From contig VBJS01000023.1 of NCBI GenBank assembly GCA_005880055.1, forward strand, positions 1 to 22,098: a stretch of 22,098 bases of DNA, given 5' to 3'. A program made the position numbers and the translations under genes. A model generated the notes under the pieces. It was not told the origin of the DNA, did no database searches, and was given only the letters and a program-made list of their open reading frames with translations. Below are positions 1 to 7,073 of this stretch, one piece after another. Each line of letters opens with the position of its first letter. Within the stretch, counting starts at the first letter, position 1. Origin of the DNA: Chloroflexota bacterium (GTDB lineage Bacteria; Chloroflexota; Dehalococcoidia; SM23-28-2; RBG-16-64-32).

Positions 1-738
1 AATCTCTGCGTAGGCGCCGGAGATGATGACGCCGTGGCCCGATATAATGACCGGCCGCTCCGCCGCCTCAATCAGCTCCGCGGCTCGCGCCACTTCCTCG
101 GCATCGACGCCATTGGCGTAAGGCCGGTAGCCGCGCAGCTGCACCTTGTCTTTCCAGTAGAACTTCCCCTTGTGTTGGAGCACATCTCGCGGAATGTCGA
201 CCAGCACCGGGCCCGGGCGTCCGGTCGTGGCGATGTAGAAGGCTTCCTGCATCGCCCGCGGGATCTCGTTTACGTCACGCACCAACTCGTTGTGCTTGGT
301 TATAGGAATCGTGATCCCCTGGATATCCGCCTCCTGGAAGCCATCGCGGCCAATCAAGGCGCTGATCACCTGGCCAGTGACGCAGACGAGAGGGATGGAG
401 TCCATGAAGGCGTTGGCGATGCCGGTCACCAGGTTGGTCGCCCCAGGGCCCGACGTGCCGTAGCAGACGCCCGCCTTGCCGGTTACGCGGGCGTAGGCGT
501 CGGCGGCGTGGGCGGCGCACTGCTCGTGCTTCACCAGGTAATGCTTAATCGGGTATACCTTGGGCTCAACGCCGGCGGGCAGCGGCATGATCCCGACACC
601 GCCGGATTCCAGGACGTCGTACAGCGGGAGGTTGGCGCCCCCTGGAATGCCGAAGATGGTATCGACGCCTTCGCGCAGGAAGGCCTCCATCACCATCTGG
701 GCGCCTGTATATTCGCGGTCTCCGTTTTCCGGTTCCAT
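1..738 (-). CDS. ilvB: Acetolactate synthase large subunit, N-terminal part (runs off left edge)
   Basis: This encodes the first 246 residues of a thiamine-diphosphate-dependent acetolactate synthase catalytic subunit, which condenses pyruvate with pyruvate or 2-oxobutyrate at the head of valine, leucine and isoleucine synthesis. Visible are the N-terminal ThDP-binding stretch FGIPGGANLPLYD, the VKHEQCAAHAADAYAR segment carrying the catalytic Glu, and GKAGVCYGTSGPGATNLVTG. The start is ATG at 738-736, preceded by GAGGAAAG a few bases upstream. The frame is open to base 1, so about 320 residues, including the C-terminal ThDP domain, lie outside the window. It lies 165 bp downstream of ilvD on the same strand and is probably co-transcribed from the T-box leader. 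ilvN or ilvC would be expected beyond the left edge, but that cannot be seen. Confidence 0.93.
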   Translation of the reverse strand, partial: MEPENGDREYTGAQMVMEAFLREGVDTIFGIPGGANLPLYDVLESGGVGIMPLPAGVEPKVYPIKHYLVKHEQCAAHAADAYARVTGKAGVCYGTSGPGATNLVTGIANAFMDSIPLVCVTGQVISALIGRDGFQEADIQGITIPITKHNELVRDVNEIPRAMQEAFYIATTGRPGPVLVDIPRDVLQHKGKFYWKDKVQLRGYRPYANGVDAEEVARAAELIEAAERPVIISGHGVIISGAYAEI

Positions 739-887
739 GGTTTCTTTCCTCACATTAGTTTCCCCGTCTGAATGAATAGATGCGGCAAAACCGTTTTTGT
801 GTCAGCGTCGGCCGGCCGCTCTCCCGCCTGTTCCGCGCCTACAGGCCCGATAAGTCGAGGCGGAGCGCTAACGCTAGCTGCCCTTCG

Positions 888-914
888 GCCTGCCCAAAGG
901 CGCTCAGGACAGGC
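888..914. repeat. Hairpin repeat at the ilvD 3' end
   Basis: GCCTGCCC (888-895) and GGACAGGC (907-914) form an 8-bp stem with one mismatch around CAAAGGCGCTCA. With the CCCTTCGG just before it, this resembles the widespread CCCTTCG...GCTCAGGAC dispersed repeat class. It overlaps the last codons and stop of ilvD, so the final residues VCLS of that protein are repeat-encoded. No T-tract follows on either strand, so it is not a typical terminator. Confidence 0.5.
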
Positions 915-2583
915 ATACAGCCCCCTTCGCCGCCGACGATACCAGGCGGGCGTACTTGGCCAGTGCCCCGCTCGTGTACTTCGGGACGGGTGCTTGCCAC
1001 AGGCCAAGACGCCGCATTATCTCCTCCTCGCTCAACTCCACCTCTATCTGCCGCTTGGGGATATCGATCGTTATCGTGTCGCCTTCTTCGATGATCGCGA
1101 TCGGCCCTCCGAGCGCCGCTTCGGGCGCGATGTGCCCGGCCGTGAACCCGCGGGTCGCTCCTGAAAAGCGGCCGTCCGTGATCAGGGCGACGTGCTCGCC
1201 GAGGCCCTGGCCGGAGATCGCGGCGGTGACAGCTAGCATCTCCCGCATGCCTGGGCCGCCCTTCGGCCCTTCGTAGCGGATGACCACGACGTCGCCGTGC
1301 TTGATGGCGCGGGCAGCGACGGCCTGGAAGCAGGCGTCCTCGGAGTCGAAGACGCGGGCCGGGCCGCTGTGGCGCTCGCGATGGATGCTGCTGATCTTCA
1401 TCACACAGCCTTCCGGCGCAATGTTTCCCTTCAGAATCACCATCGTGCCGGTGGGCTCCAATGGGCGCTCCAGCGGTCGAATCACTTCGCTCTCTTCCGG
1501 GACGGTAAGCCCGTTAAGGTTCTCTGCGACGGTCTTGCCGGTGACAGTCATGGCATCGCCGTGAATGAGGCCCGCGTCAAGCAGCATCTTCATCACGCGC
1601 GGGACCCCGCCCGCGCGGTGAAAGTCCACCTGGACGAAGCGACCGCCGGGCTTGAGGTCCGCAATGTGCGGCACGCGACGAGCGATAGTATCGAAGTCCT
1701 CAATCGGTAGGTTTATACCGCACTCGTGGGCAATTGCGGGCAGGTGAAGCACGGCGTTGGTCGAGCCGCCGACGGCAACGACGACGGTGATCGCGTTCTC
1801 GAAGGCCTCACGCGTGAGGATATCGCGCGGCTTAAGGTCACGTTCGAGAAGATTGAGCACGGCGCTGCCGGCCTCGCGTGATGCATCGGCGCGCTCCGGC
1901 GCGACAGCCGGGATGGACGCACTGTACGGCAGCGCGAGGCCAAGCGCCTCGCTGGAGCACGCCATCGTGTTCGCCGTAAACATGCCGCCGCAGGCGCCCT
2001 CTCCGGGGCAGGCGACGCACTCGAGTTCCCGCTGCTGCTGTTCAGTCATGAGGCCGGCCTCGACGGCGCCGACGCTCTCGAACACGTCCTGGATCGTGAC
2101 GTCGCGGCCCTCGAAGCGGCCGGGGAGGATGCTGCCTCCGTACATGAAGACTGAGGGGACATTGAGGCGGGCCATCGCCATCATGATCCCCGGGAGGGTC
2201 TTGTCGCAGCCGGCGATGCCGACGAGTGCGTCGTAGCCGTGGCCCATCATCGTAAGCTCGATGGAGTCGGCGATGACCTCGCGGCTAACCAGCGAGGCCT
2301 TCATGCCCTCGTAGCCCATTGCGATGCCGTCGGTGACGGCGATAGTCGTGAACTCGCGCGGCGTGCCGCCCGCCGCCTGCACGCCTTCCTTGGCCAGGCG
2401 GGCGAGGCGGTTGAGGTGCACGTTGCACGGGCTGGTCTCGTTCCACGCTGAGACAACGCCGACGAACGGCTTCGCCATGTCCTCGTCTGTCAGCCCCATG
2501 GCGCGCAGATAGGAGCGGGCAAAGGCCCGGTTGACGCCCTTGTACACCGCATCGCTTTTGCGCGCTCTGGTTTTCGTAACCAT
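904..2583 (-). CDS. ilvD: Dihydroxy-acid dehydratase
   Basis: This encodes a complete 559-residue dihydroxy-acid dehydratase, which dehydrates 2,3-dihydroxy-isovalerate and 2,3-dihydroxy-3-methylvalerate to the 2-oxo acids before transamination. The iron-sulfur ligand cysteines appear in the family positions: ETSPCNVHL, AGCDKTLPG, and ACPGEGACGGMFTANTMAC. GRFSGATRGF and GHIAPEAALGGPI near the C-terminus are also family hallmarks. Length is normal for the family. The start is ATG at 2583-2581. The nearest purine-rich site (GAGGAG, about 2600-2605) is about 15 nt upstream, which is long, but no alternative start lies nearer in this frame. A T-box leader and terminator precede it, and ilvB follows on the same strand. 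The last few residues come from a repeat hairpin. Confidence 0.97.
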   Translation of the reverse strand: MVTKTRARKSDAVYKGVNRAFARSYLRAMGLTDEDMAKPFVGVVSAWNETSPCNVHLNRLARLAKEGVQAAGGTPREFTTIAVTDGIAMGYEGMKASLVSREVIADSIELTMMGHGYDALVGIAGCDKTLPGIMMAMARLNVPSVFMYGGSILPGRFEGRDVTIQDVFESVGAVEAGLMTEQQQRELECVACPGEGACGGMFTANTMACSSEALGLALPYSASIPAVAPERADASREAGSAVLNLLERDLKPRDILTREAFENAITVVVAVGGSTNAVLHLPAIAHECGINLPIEDFDTIARRVPHIADLKPGGRFVQVDFHRAGGVPRVMKMLLDAGLIHGDAMTVTGKTVAENLNGLTVPEESEVIRPLERPLEPTGTMVILKGNIAPEGCVMKISSIHRERHSGPARVFDSEDACFQAVAARAIKHGDVVVIRYEGPKGGPGMREMLAVTAAISGQGLGEHVALITDGRFSGATRGFTAGHIAPEAALGGPIAIIEEGDTITIDIPKRQIEVELSEEEIMRRLGLWQAPVPKYTSGALAKYARLVSSAAKGAVCLS

Positions 2584-2602
2584 CTTTTGCGTTGCTTTCT
2601 CC

Positions 2603-2850
2603 TCAAAGAAAAGTCCCGTCCGATAAGGGACGGGACTTTAAGTCTCGCGGTACCACCCTTGTTTTCCTTCCGGAGAAGGAACACTCGGACGCGCTAACGG
2701 GCGTTCCCGGCCGGGCCTACTGAGTATCGGTCCGGCGGCTCCGGGGCGAGTTCCGCTCTGCTTACCGCCGGGCTTTCACCGAGCTCCCGGCTCGCTAGAG
2801 TGGGCGGCGGGCGTACTACTCCCCTTCGCAGCCTGTACTGCTGGGTTGTA
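2603..2850 (-). promoter_or_regulatory. T-box riboswitch leader, leucine-type specifier
   Basis: Read on the minus strand, this is a full T-box leader. The T-box itself is AAGGGTGGTACCGCGAGAC at 2660-2642. Its TGG-T should pair with the tRNA ACCA end, including an A discriminator, which suits tRNA-Leu. Upstream, an AGTAGTA bulge (about 2820-2814), an AGCGAGCC segment (about 2796-2789) and GGTGAAAGCC (about 2780-2771) match the stem I AG bulge and distal loop. GAACTC at 2753-2748 matches the usual GAA-plus-codon specifier arrangement, giving CUC (Leu) at 2750-2748. The layout predicts readthrough into ilvD and ilvB when uncharged tRNA-Leu binds. The T-box and terminator are seen directly. The specifier is assigned by motif position and was not folded computationally. 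Confidence 0.93.
2604..2639 (-). terminator. Rho-independent terminator of the T-box leader
   Basis: On the minus strand, AAAGTCCCGTCC (2639-2628) and GGACGGGACTTT (2621-2610) form a perfect 12-bp stem with loop CTTATC, followed by TCTTT. It starts three bases after the T-box motif, so the antiterminator and terminator share sequence as in canonical T-box systems. The ilvD start lies about 21 bp downstream. Confidence 0.93.
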
Positions 2851-2856
2851 CGTGAG

Positions 2857-2862
2857 ATTGTA
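2857..2862 (-). promoter_or_regulatory. Candidate -10 element for the T-box operon
   Basis: TACAAT reads on the minus strand at 2862-2857, just upstream of the first T-box stem. It matches five of six bases of the -10 consensus. I see no convincing -35 at 16-18 bp. The flanking 12-bp palindrome CTTCGCGCGAAG (2871-2882) overlaps the expected upstream region and could be an operator or chance. Confidence 0.3.
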
Positions 2863-3039
2863 GTAGGGCGCTTCGCGCGAAGTCCCACCCGCGGAATGTT
2901 ATCGGGGGACACCCCCGAACCCCCGCCCTCGCTTGTCCTTGTGCGCAAGGACTACGCTCGGGCGCTCCGTTTCCGGCTAGGTGCGCGAAGTCGCGGTGCG
3001 CCGACAGGAGGGTTGCTTACAGGCGCCAAGCACATCACA

Positions 3040-3093
3040 GGCGTCATTCCAGCCCGCCTTACAACACGGCGTCATTCCAGCCCCCCTTACAAC
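3040..3093. repeat. Two tandem copies of a 26-bp unit
   Basis: The unit begins GGCGTCATTCCAGCC and ends CTTACAAC. Copies lie at 3040-3065 and 3068-3093, separated by two bases, giving a 28-bp period. They differ at one position (G versus C near the middle). There are only two units with almost no spacer, so this is not a CRISPR. Function is unknown. Confidence 0.85.
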
Positions 3094-3168
3094 GTCCTGC
3101 AAAGCGCCCTTTGCTTTTGCAGATTATACGAGTCTCCGCCTCGTTATGGGCTGCCATCATCCCACCTG

Positions 3169-3687
3169 CTATTGGGAATCGATGGGCACTTCCACCTTGT
3201 CACCCACAACGATCCCCTTCTTACCGTACCAGCCCTGGTTCGCCTCCACGGCGTAGCGGTACGGCTTCTCGCTGTAGTGTACGTCCGTTGTCTGCGGCTG
3301 CATGTCCTGGATATCGACGATCGTCCCGTTGGCGTCGATGAAGGCGATCGAGAGCGGGATCAGTGTGTCCTTCATATAGAAGCCGGCCTTCGACTCGCCT
3401 TCGAAGACGAAGAGCATGCCGTCGTCCTCGGCCAGCGACGTACGCAGCATCAGGCCGCGCGCCCGCTTCTCGGCTGTGTCCGCAACCTCCACGTTGAGAG
3501 CGACGGGTTGCCCAGCGCCGCTCCGGAACGTAACCACCGACGTGGAGAGCGTCGCTCCTGGAGTCCCCGTGCCGGCACCCGGCGAGGAACCTGTCGCCGT
3601 GCTGTCGCCGTCGCTGCAGGAGCCGAGCATCAGGGCAATAGCGGGCAAAGCGACTAGCGCCGGCCATTTCAATACGGTAATCCGCAT
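3169..3687 (-). CDS. DUF192 family lipoprotein
   Basis: This encodes a 172-residue exported protein. An N-terminal hydrophobic stretch ends in the lipobox LGSC (Cys24), followed by a low-complexity Ser/Gly/Thr linker to about residue 48. The rest matches DUF192: EKRARGLMLRTSL, GMLFVFEGES, FYMKDTLIPLSIAFID, a GTIVDIQDMQP strand and a final VEANQGWYGKKGIVVGDKVE segment. The molecular function of DUF192 is not established. The ATG at 3687-3685 overlaps the TGA of the upstream flavoprotein by one base (TGATG), so the two are probably translationally coupled. It is predicted to be anchored on the outer face of the cytoplasmic membrane. Confidence 0.88.
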   Translation of the reverse strand: MRITVLKWPALVALPAIALMLGSCSDGDSTATGSSPGAGTGTPGATLSTSVVTFRSGAGQPVALNVEVADTAEKRARGLMLRTSLAEDDGMLFVFEGESKAGFYMKDTLIPLSIAFIDANGTIVDIQDMQPQTTDVHYSEKPYRYAVEANQGWYGKKGIVVGDKVEVPIDSQ

Positions 3688-4991
3688 CAGCTGCGGACGG
3701 CCGCCGAGAGCGCCGCCACGCGAGAAAGCCGGCGCCGCTCGGCCGCCGAGGCGAAGAACTCCAGGGCGACCCGCAGCGGCCCGATCATTCGGATGAAGTC
3801 CAGGTACGTTAGTTCGCCTCGGATCAGGTGACAGAAGAAAAGCCAGAACTTCTCGCTGCGCCGCATGAGCGCCACATAGGGCGGCGGCGCAAAGTTGAAC
3901 AGCTCCTGTAGGCGCCGCGAAGCCCTCAGCTCCGGCTGGAGCCGGCGGTCCACCGCCTGCTGATAGCCCTCCATGTCCGGCGTTTCACCGGACAGTACGC
4001 CGAGGGCCTGCTCCGCCGCCAGCCGGCCGCTGGCGAACGCCATATGGATGCCCTCGCCGGAAAGCGGGTCGATCAGGCCGGCCGCGTCACCTACCAGGGC
4101 CACCCGGCCGGCAGCGATGGGTGAGCGGCCTATGCGGACGGGCAAGTGGTGGCCCCGCAGGTTGGTCAGCTCCCCGGCGTCGAAGCCGTAGCGGCGGCAG
4201 AGCTGCGCCAGCTTTGGGCGGAGCGTGAAGCCGGCGTACTTCCAGGCGCCGACGCCCAGGTTCAGGTGATCGTTCTTGGGAAAGACCCAGCCGTAGCCGC
4301 CCGCCATCCCGCCCAGGTCCAGCCCAACGTACTCCCGCCACTCGTCCGGAACGCCGCTGCGGAACGCCAGGTTGCCTTCGAGAGCGACCGCCTCCTCGAA
4401 GCAAGTAGCGATGCCGAGGGAGCGAGCGACGACGCCGTTGGCCCCGTCCGCGCCGATCAGAACCCGGGCGGCGTACGTGTTCCTTGAAGTGCGCACCGTG
4501 ATCCCTGGTTGCCCATGTAGGGGCGAGGCACCCGGAAGGGGATCCGATTCCGATGCCTCTTCCGCGTTAGATTGATGTGCAGCGGAACCAGGCAACGAGT
4601 GCTTCGCCCTTACGCTGATTGGCGCGTCTACCTCCCGAATCGCCTCGCCGTCGTGGAAGGCCGCGCCGGCTTCCGCCGCGCGTTCGGCAAGCAAGGCGTC
4701 CAGCCGGCAACGCTGGGTCATGTAGGTCAGGGGCTTGCCGTAGCGGCGGTCGAAGCTGGGCCCCAGGCGCAGGCTGAACCGCGCGCCGTAGACGGTGCGC
4801 TCGATGACGGGCGAAAGGTCGAGGCCCTGCGCGGAAGCGGCGCGCAGCGTAACGCCGCCACCGCAGGGCTTGTCCCGCGGGAAGCGGTGCTTATCGAGCA
4901 GCAGTACGTGGGCGCCGCCTTGGGCCAGCAGCCGCGCCGCCGTGCTGCCCGCGGGCCCCGCGCCGGCGACGATGACATCGTAATCACTCAC
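3687..4991 (-). CDS. FAD-dependent oxidoreductase, geranylgeranyl reductase family
   Basis: This encodes about 434 residues of a flavoprotein in the geranylgeranyl-reductase/ChlP-like branch of the PHBH fold, which commonly reduces isoprenoid double bonds; the substrate here is unknown. Visible are the dinucleotide site VAGAGPAGSTAA (residues about 8-19), an E/D-type ribose contact (LLDKHRFPRDKPCGGG), RVLIGADGANGVVARSLG, and the FAD-binding VALVGDAAGLIDPLSGEGIHMAF. I prefer GTG at 4991-4989 (MSDYDVIV) because it abuts the Rossmann strand. A TTG 36 bp upstream at 5027 is also open. Between IREVDAP and GITVRTS is an insertion of about 35 residues, polar and low in order, coinciding with an inverted-repeat element. 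Its stop overlaps the DUF192 start. Confidence 0.87.
   Translation of the reverse strand: MSDYDVIVAGAGPAGSTAARLLAQGGAHVLLLDKHRFPRDKPCGGGVTLRAASAQGLDLSPVIERTVYGARFSLRLGPSFDRRYGKPLTYMTQRCRLDALLAERAAEAGAAFHDGEAIREVDAPISVRAKHSLPGSAAHQSNAEEASESDPLPGASPLHGQPGITVRTSRNTYAARVLIGADGANGVVARSLGIATCFEEAVALEGNLAFRSGVPDEWREYVGLDLGGMAGGYGWVFPKNDHLNLGVGAWKYAGFTLRPKLAQLCRRYGFDAGELTNLRGHHLPVRIGRSPIAAGRVALVGDAAGLIDPLSGEGIHMAFASGRLAAEQALGVLSGETPDMEGYQQAVDRRLQPELRASRRLQELFNFAPPPYVALMRRSEKFWLFFCHLIRGELTYLDFIRMIGPLRVALEFFASAAERRRLSRVAALSAAVRS
4517..4613. repeat. 97-bp inverted-repeat element inside the flavoprotein gene
   Basis: Left end GTAGGGGCGAGGCAC (4517-4531) and right end GTGCTTCGCCCTTAC (4599-4613) are inverted repeats differing at 2 of 15 positions. 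The ends match those of the 99-bp element at 17469-17567 and the palindrome at 5101-5134. Length is like a small MITE and it encodes nothing of its own. It is read through in frame and accounts for the extra residues in the host protein. Confidence 0.7.
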
Positions 4992-5100
4992 GGCCTCAGT
5001 GTACGGGGCGGCGGGACGGACGGACAAACGGCGTCAAGCGAACAAACGGACAGGCGGGGCAAGCGCCTCGACAGACCAACGGGGCGGGACTGCTCGGGCA

Positions 5101-5134
5101 GCCGTAGGCGCGAGGCGTGCCTCGCGCCTACGGC
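5101..5134. repeat. 34-bp near-perfect palindrome with GTAGG-type ends
   Basis: GCCGTAGGCGCGAGGC (5101-5116) and its exact complement (5119-5134) flank two bases, giving a 16-bp perfect stem. It lies between two divergent genes, so termination is an unlikely role. Its arms resemble the ends of the elements at 4517-4613 and 17469-17567 with the interior lost. Confidence 0.85.
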
Positions 5135-5378
5135 CCAACTTCGTACCATCGTCGCCAATCAGCGGCGCAACATCGGGTCACCCTGACGAAGGAAGGCCCT
5201 TCCCCAACGCCCAGTCCTTCGTCGTGTGTCGCAAGACGCCCCGGGGCGCCAGTCGCTCTGAGACAAACGTCGATCAAGGGCAGCTCTTCGTCCCTCAGAA
5301 TGACTGAACGACCTAACTTTCAATTTTCAACTTTCAACTCGTCACTCACGGCCCTCGGCACTCGGCACTCACGCCCGG

Positions 5379-5408
5379 TGGTATAATCCGCGCACCGCGA
5401 GGAGGGGA
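5379..5408 (+). promoter_or_regulatory. Extended -10 promoter and ribosome-binding site for the NERD gene
   Basis: A perfect TATAAT at 5382-5387 is preceded by TGG, giving an extended -10 (TGnTATAAT). No good -35 is present, which is acceptable for extended -10 promoters. Transcription would start near 5394. GAGGAGGGG at about 5399-5407 is a strong Shine-Dalgarno site about 7 nt before the ATG at 5415. Confidence 0.7.
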
Positions 5409-5414
5409 GATGCG

Positions 5415-7058
5415 ATGGCGCGGATGTTCCCGGAACGGCTGCCCGCCGAGGTGAAGAGCGAGGCCGAGCGGCGCCTGTTCGACATCTTCAAGTCAGAGTT
5501 CAGCGACGACTTTGTTGTCTTCCACGGCGTGCGCTGGCTGGCCCGCCGCCGTGGCGGTGGGGCAACAGACGGCGAGGCGGACTTCGTGGTCGCCCATCCC
5601 CACTACGGCGTCCTTGTGCTGGAGGTGAAGGGCGGTGGCATTTCGCGGGACGCCCAGTCCGGCCGCTGGACATCGACCGACCGGGAGGGGGTCGAGCACG
5701 AGATCAAGGACCCGTTCCGGCAGGCTTCGGGCTCGATGTTCGCGCTGCGTTCAAACCTCCGCGAGTCTGAAGTGACGCGGCAGTATGCGTATCCGCTGGC
5801 ATGGGCGGCCGCGTTCCCTGATATCTACATCGACTTCGAGCTGGGGCCGGACGCGCTGCCGGAGGCTGTCTTCGATCTTCCCAAGGTCCGCGCGCTCAAG
5901 CAATCGGTTGTCGATGCGCTGCGGCTGCGTTGCGGCGACCAGGATGGTCCGGGGCCGGAGGCAATCGAGGCCCTGGTAACCCTGCTCGGCCGATCCTGGC
6001 AGGTTGAGGCGACGGTCGGGGCGACCCTGGACCAGCAGGAGCGCATCATCCGGCTACTGACAGAGGAGCAGTTTGCGCTGCTCGATTTCCTGGGCGCGCG
6101 CCGGCGCGCTCTCATCAGCGGTTGTGCAGGCTCCGGCAAGACCATGCTAGCCGTGGAGAAGGCGCGACGCCTCGTCGGTGAGGGGCAACGGGTGCTCCTC
6201 ACCTGCTACAACCAGAACCTGGCCGCCTGGGTGGCCGCGCAGCTACCGCAGGCCGATGTGCGCCATTTCCACCGCCTCTGCCGGGATTTCGCCGCGAAGG
6301 CGGGAATCGACCTGTCACGGCGGCCGGGGGAAGGCGACGAGCTGTTTTTCGGCCGCTTCCCCGACGCGCTACTGGACGCAACCAAATTCCTCGACGACCG
6401 GTATGACGCGATCATCGTGGACGAGGGGCAGGATTTCGAGGAAGAGTGGTGGGTGGCGCTCGCATCGCTCCTCGAGGACCCCGACGACGGTATCGTCTAC
6501 ATCTTCTATGACGACAACCAGATGCTTTACGACAGGGCCAGAGCCTACCCGATCAGCGAGCCGCCGTTCGTCCTCACGCGCAACTGCCGCAACACACGGC
6601 GCATCCACGACGTAGTCATGTACTTCTATCGGGCGCGGGAATCGCCCAGCTGCCTGGGGCCGGAAGGCGTGGAGCCGCAACTGTACGAGTTCTCGCAGGG
6701 CGGCGAGCGCCGCGGCGTGGAAGCGCTGATCGACAAGCTTGTGGGGAAAGAGCAAGTTCGCCCCGCCGATATCGCCCTGCTGACGAGACGGAGCCGGGAG
6801 AGGAGCATCTGGTCGACCCCTCCGCGCTCGTCCGCCTGGACTGCGACCTGGGACCTGCGCCAGTGCGCCGGGCAGGTCATATGCTCCACGATCCACGGAT
6901 TCAAGGGGCTGGAGCGGCCGGTTGTCATCGTCTCGGAGCTAAGCGATGTGGACCCGGCGGAGCAGGCAGAGCTCCTTTACGTGGCGTTCTCGCGGGCCAG
7001 GGACTACCTGATAGTCGTCGGATTGCGGAACCTTGAGCGCCTGGCCGAGAGGCTCTAG
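5415..7058 (+). CDS. NERD nuclease-domain protein fused to a UvrD/Rep-like helicase
   Basis: This encodes a 547-residue single-chain protein. Residues about 10-130 form a NERD (nuclease-related) domain with D56, E70 and K72 in GEADFVV and GVLVLEVKGG. The rest is a superfamily 1 helicase/ATPase: Walker A GCAGSGKT (236-243), Walker B IIVDEGQDFEE (D336-E337), YDDNQ, the TRNCRN motif, STIHGFKGLE, and LLYVAFSRARDYLIVVG near the C-terminus. Such proteins are linked to DNA processing or defence, but no role is proven here. It stands alone, divergent from the flavoprotein and convergent with the SGNH gene. Residues about 464-478 look out of frame: the +1 frame at 6807-6850 reads HLVDPSALVRLDCDL, which fits the family better, so a pair of compensating indels is likely. 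Confidence 0.88.
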   Translation: MARMFPERLPAEVKSEAERRLFDIFKSEFSDDFVVFHGVRWLARRRGGGATDGEADFVVAHPHYGVLVLEVKGGGISRDAQSGRWTSTDREGVEHEIKDPFRQASGSMFALRSNLRESEVTRQYAYPLAWAAAFPDIYIDFELGPDALPEAVFDLPKVRALKQSVVDALRLRCGDQDGPGPEAIEALVTLLGRSWQVEATVGATLDQQERIIRLLTEEQFALLDFLGARRRALISGCAGSGKTMLAVEKARRLVGEGQRVLLTCYNQNLAAWVAAQLPQADVRHFHRLCRDFAAKAGIDLSRRPGEGDELFFGRFPDALLDATKFLDDRYDAIIVDEGQDFEEEWWVALASLLEDPDDGIVYIFYDDNQMLYDRARAYPISEPPFVLTRNCRNTRRIHDVVMYFYRARESPSCLGPEGVEPQLYEFSQGGERRGVEALIDKLVGKEQVRPADIALLTRRSRERSIWSTPPRSSAWTATWDLRQCAGQVICSTIHGFKGLERPVVIVSELSDVDPAEQAELLYVAFSRARDYLIVVGLRNLERLAERL

Positions 7059-7073
7059 TGAAAAGGCGGCCGC

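Larger units (their letters stand above)
2851..3168. other. Hairpin-rich intergenic stretch between T-box leader and DUF192 gene
   Basis: No supported gene lies here. It holds a GGGGG/CCCCC hairpin (TCGGGGG at 2902-2908, CCCCCGA at 2912-2918), a second perfect 7-bp hairpin (GTCCTTG at 2935-2941, CAAGGAC at 2946-2952), two tandem copies of a 26-bp unit (3040-3093), and a CTGCAAA/TTTGCAG hairpin (3097-3122). A minus-strand TATAAT occurs at 3128-3123 without a good -35. The stretch must contain the promoter of the T-box operon and the end of the DUF192 transcript. No hairpin here has a T-tract. Confidence 0.6.
5028..5414. other. Divergent intergenic region with repeats
   Basis: No supported gene lies here. 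After the palindrome comes a degenerate stretch (about 5177-5307) with CCTGACGAAGGA at its left and CCTCAGAATGAC at its right, resembling the CTGAG...GAAGGATC repeat class seen at 19922-20244. Next are three heptads TTTCAAT/TTTCAAC/TTTCAAC (5318-5338) and two copies of CTCGGCA (5354-5367). The plus-strand promoter and ribosome-binding site of the next gene end the region. Confidence 0.6.

Noticed and set aside
34..771. Plus-strand open frame opposite ilvB
   Set aside because: It is a shadow of ilvB, which has clear family motifs and a ribosome-binding site.
3040..3093. CRISPR array
   Set aside because: There are only two units separated by two bases, and no cas gene is nearby.
3097..3122. 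CTGCAAA/TTTGCAG hairpin as terminator for the DUF192 transcript
   Set aside because: The position is suitable, but no T-tract follows it on the minus strand.
2800..3657. Plus-strand open frame of 285 codons across the T-box leader and DUF192 gene
   Set aside because: It spans a structured regulatory RNA and an antisense gene and has no recognisable domain.
5415..7058. Multi-gene defence island around the NERD helicase
   Set aside because: The gene stands alone between unrelated housekeeping genes; no partner nuclease, methylase or toxin-antitoxin pair is visible.
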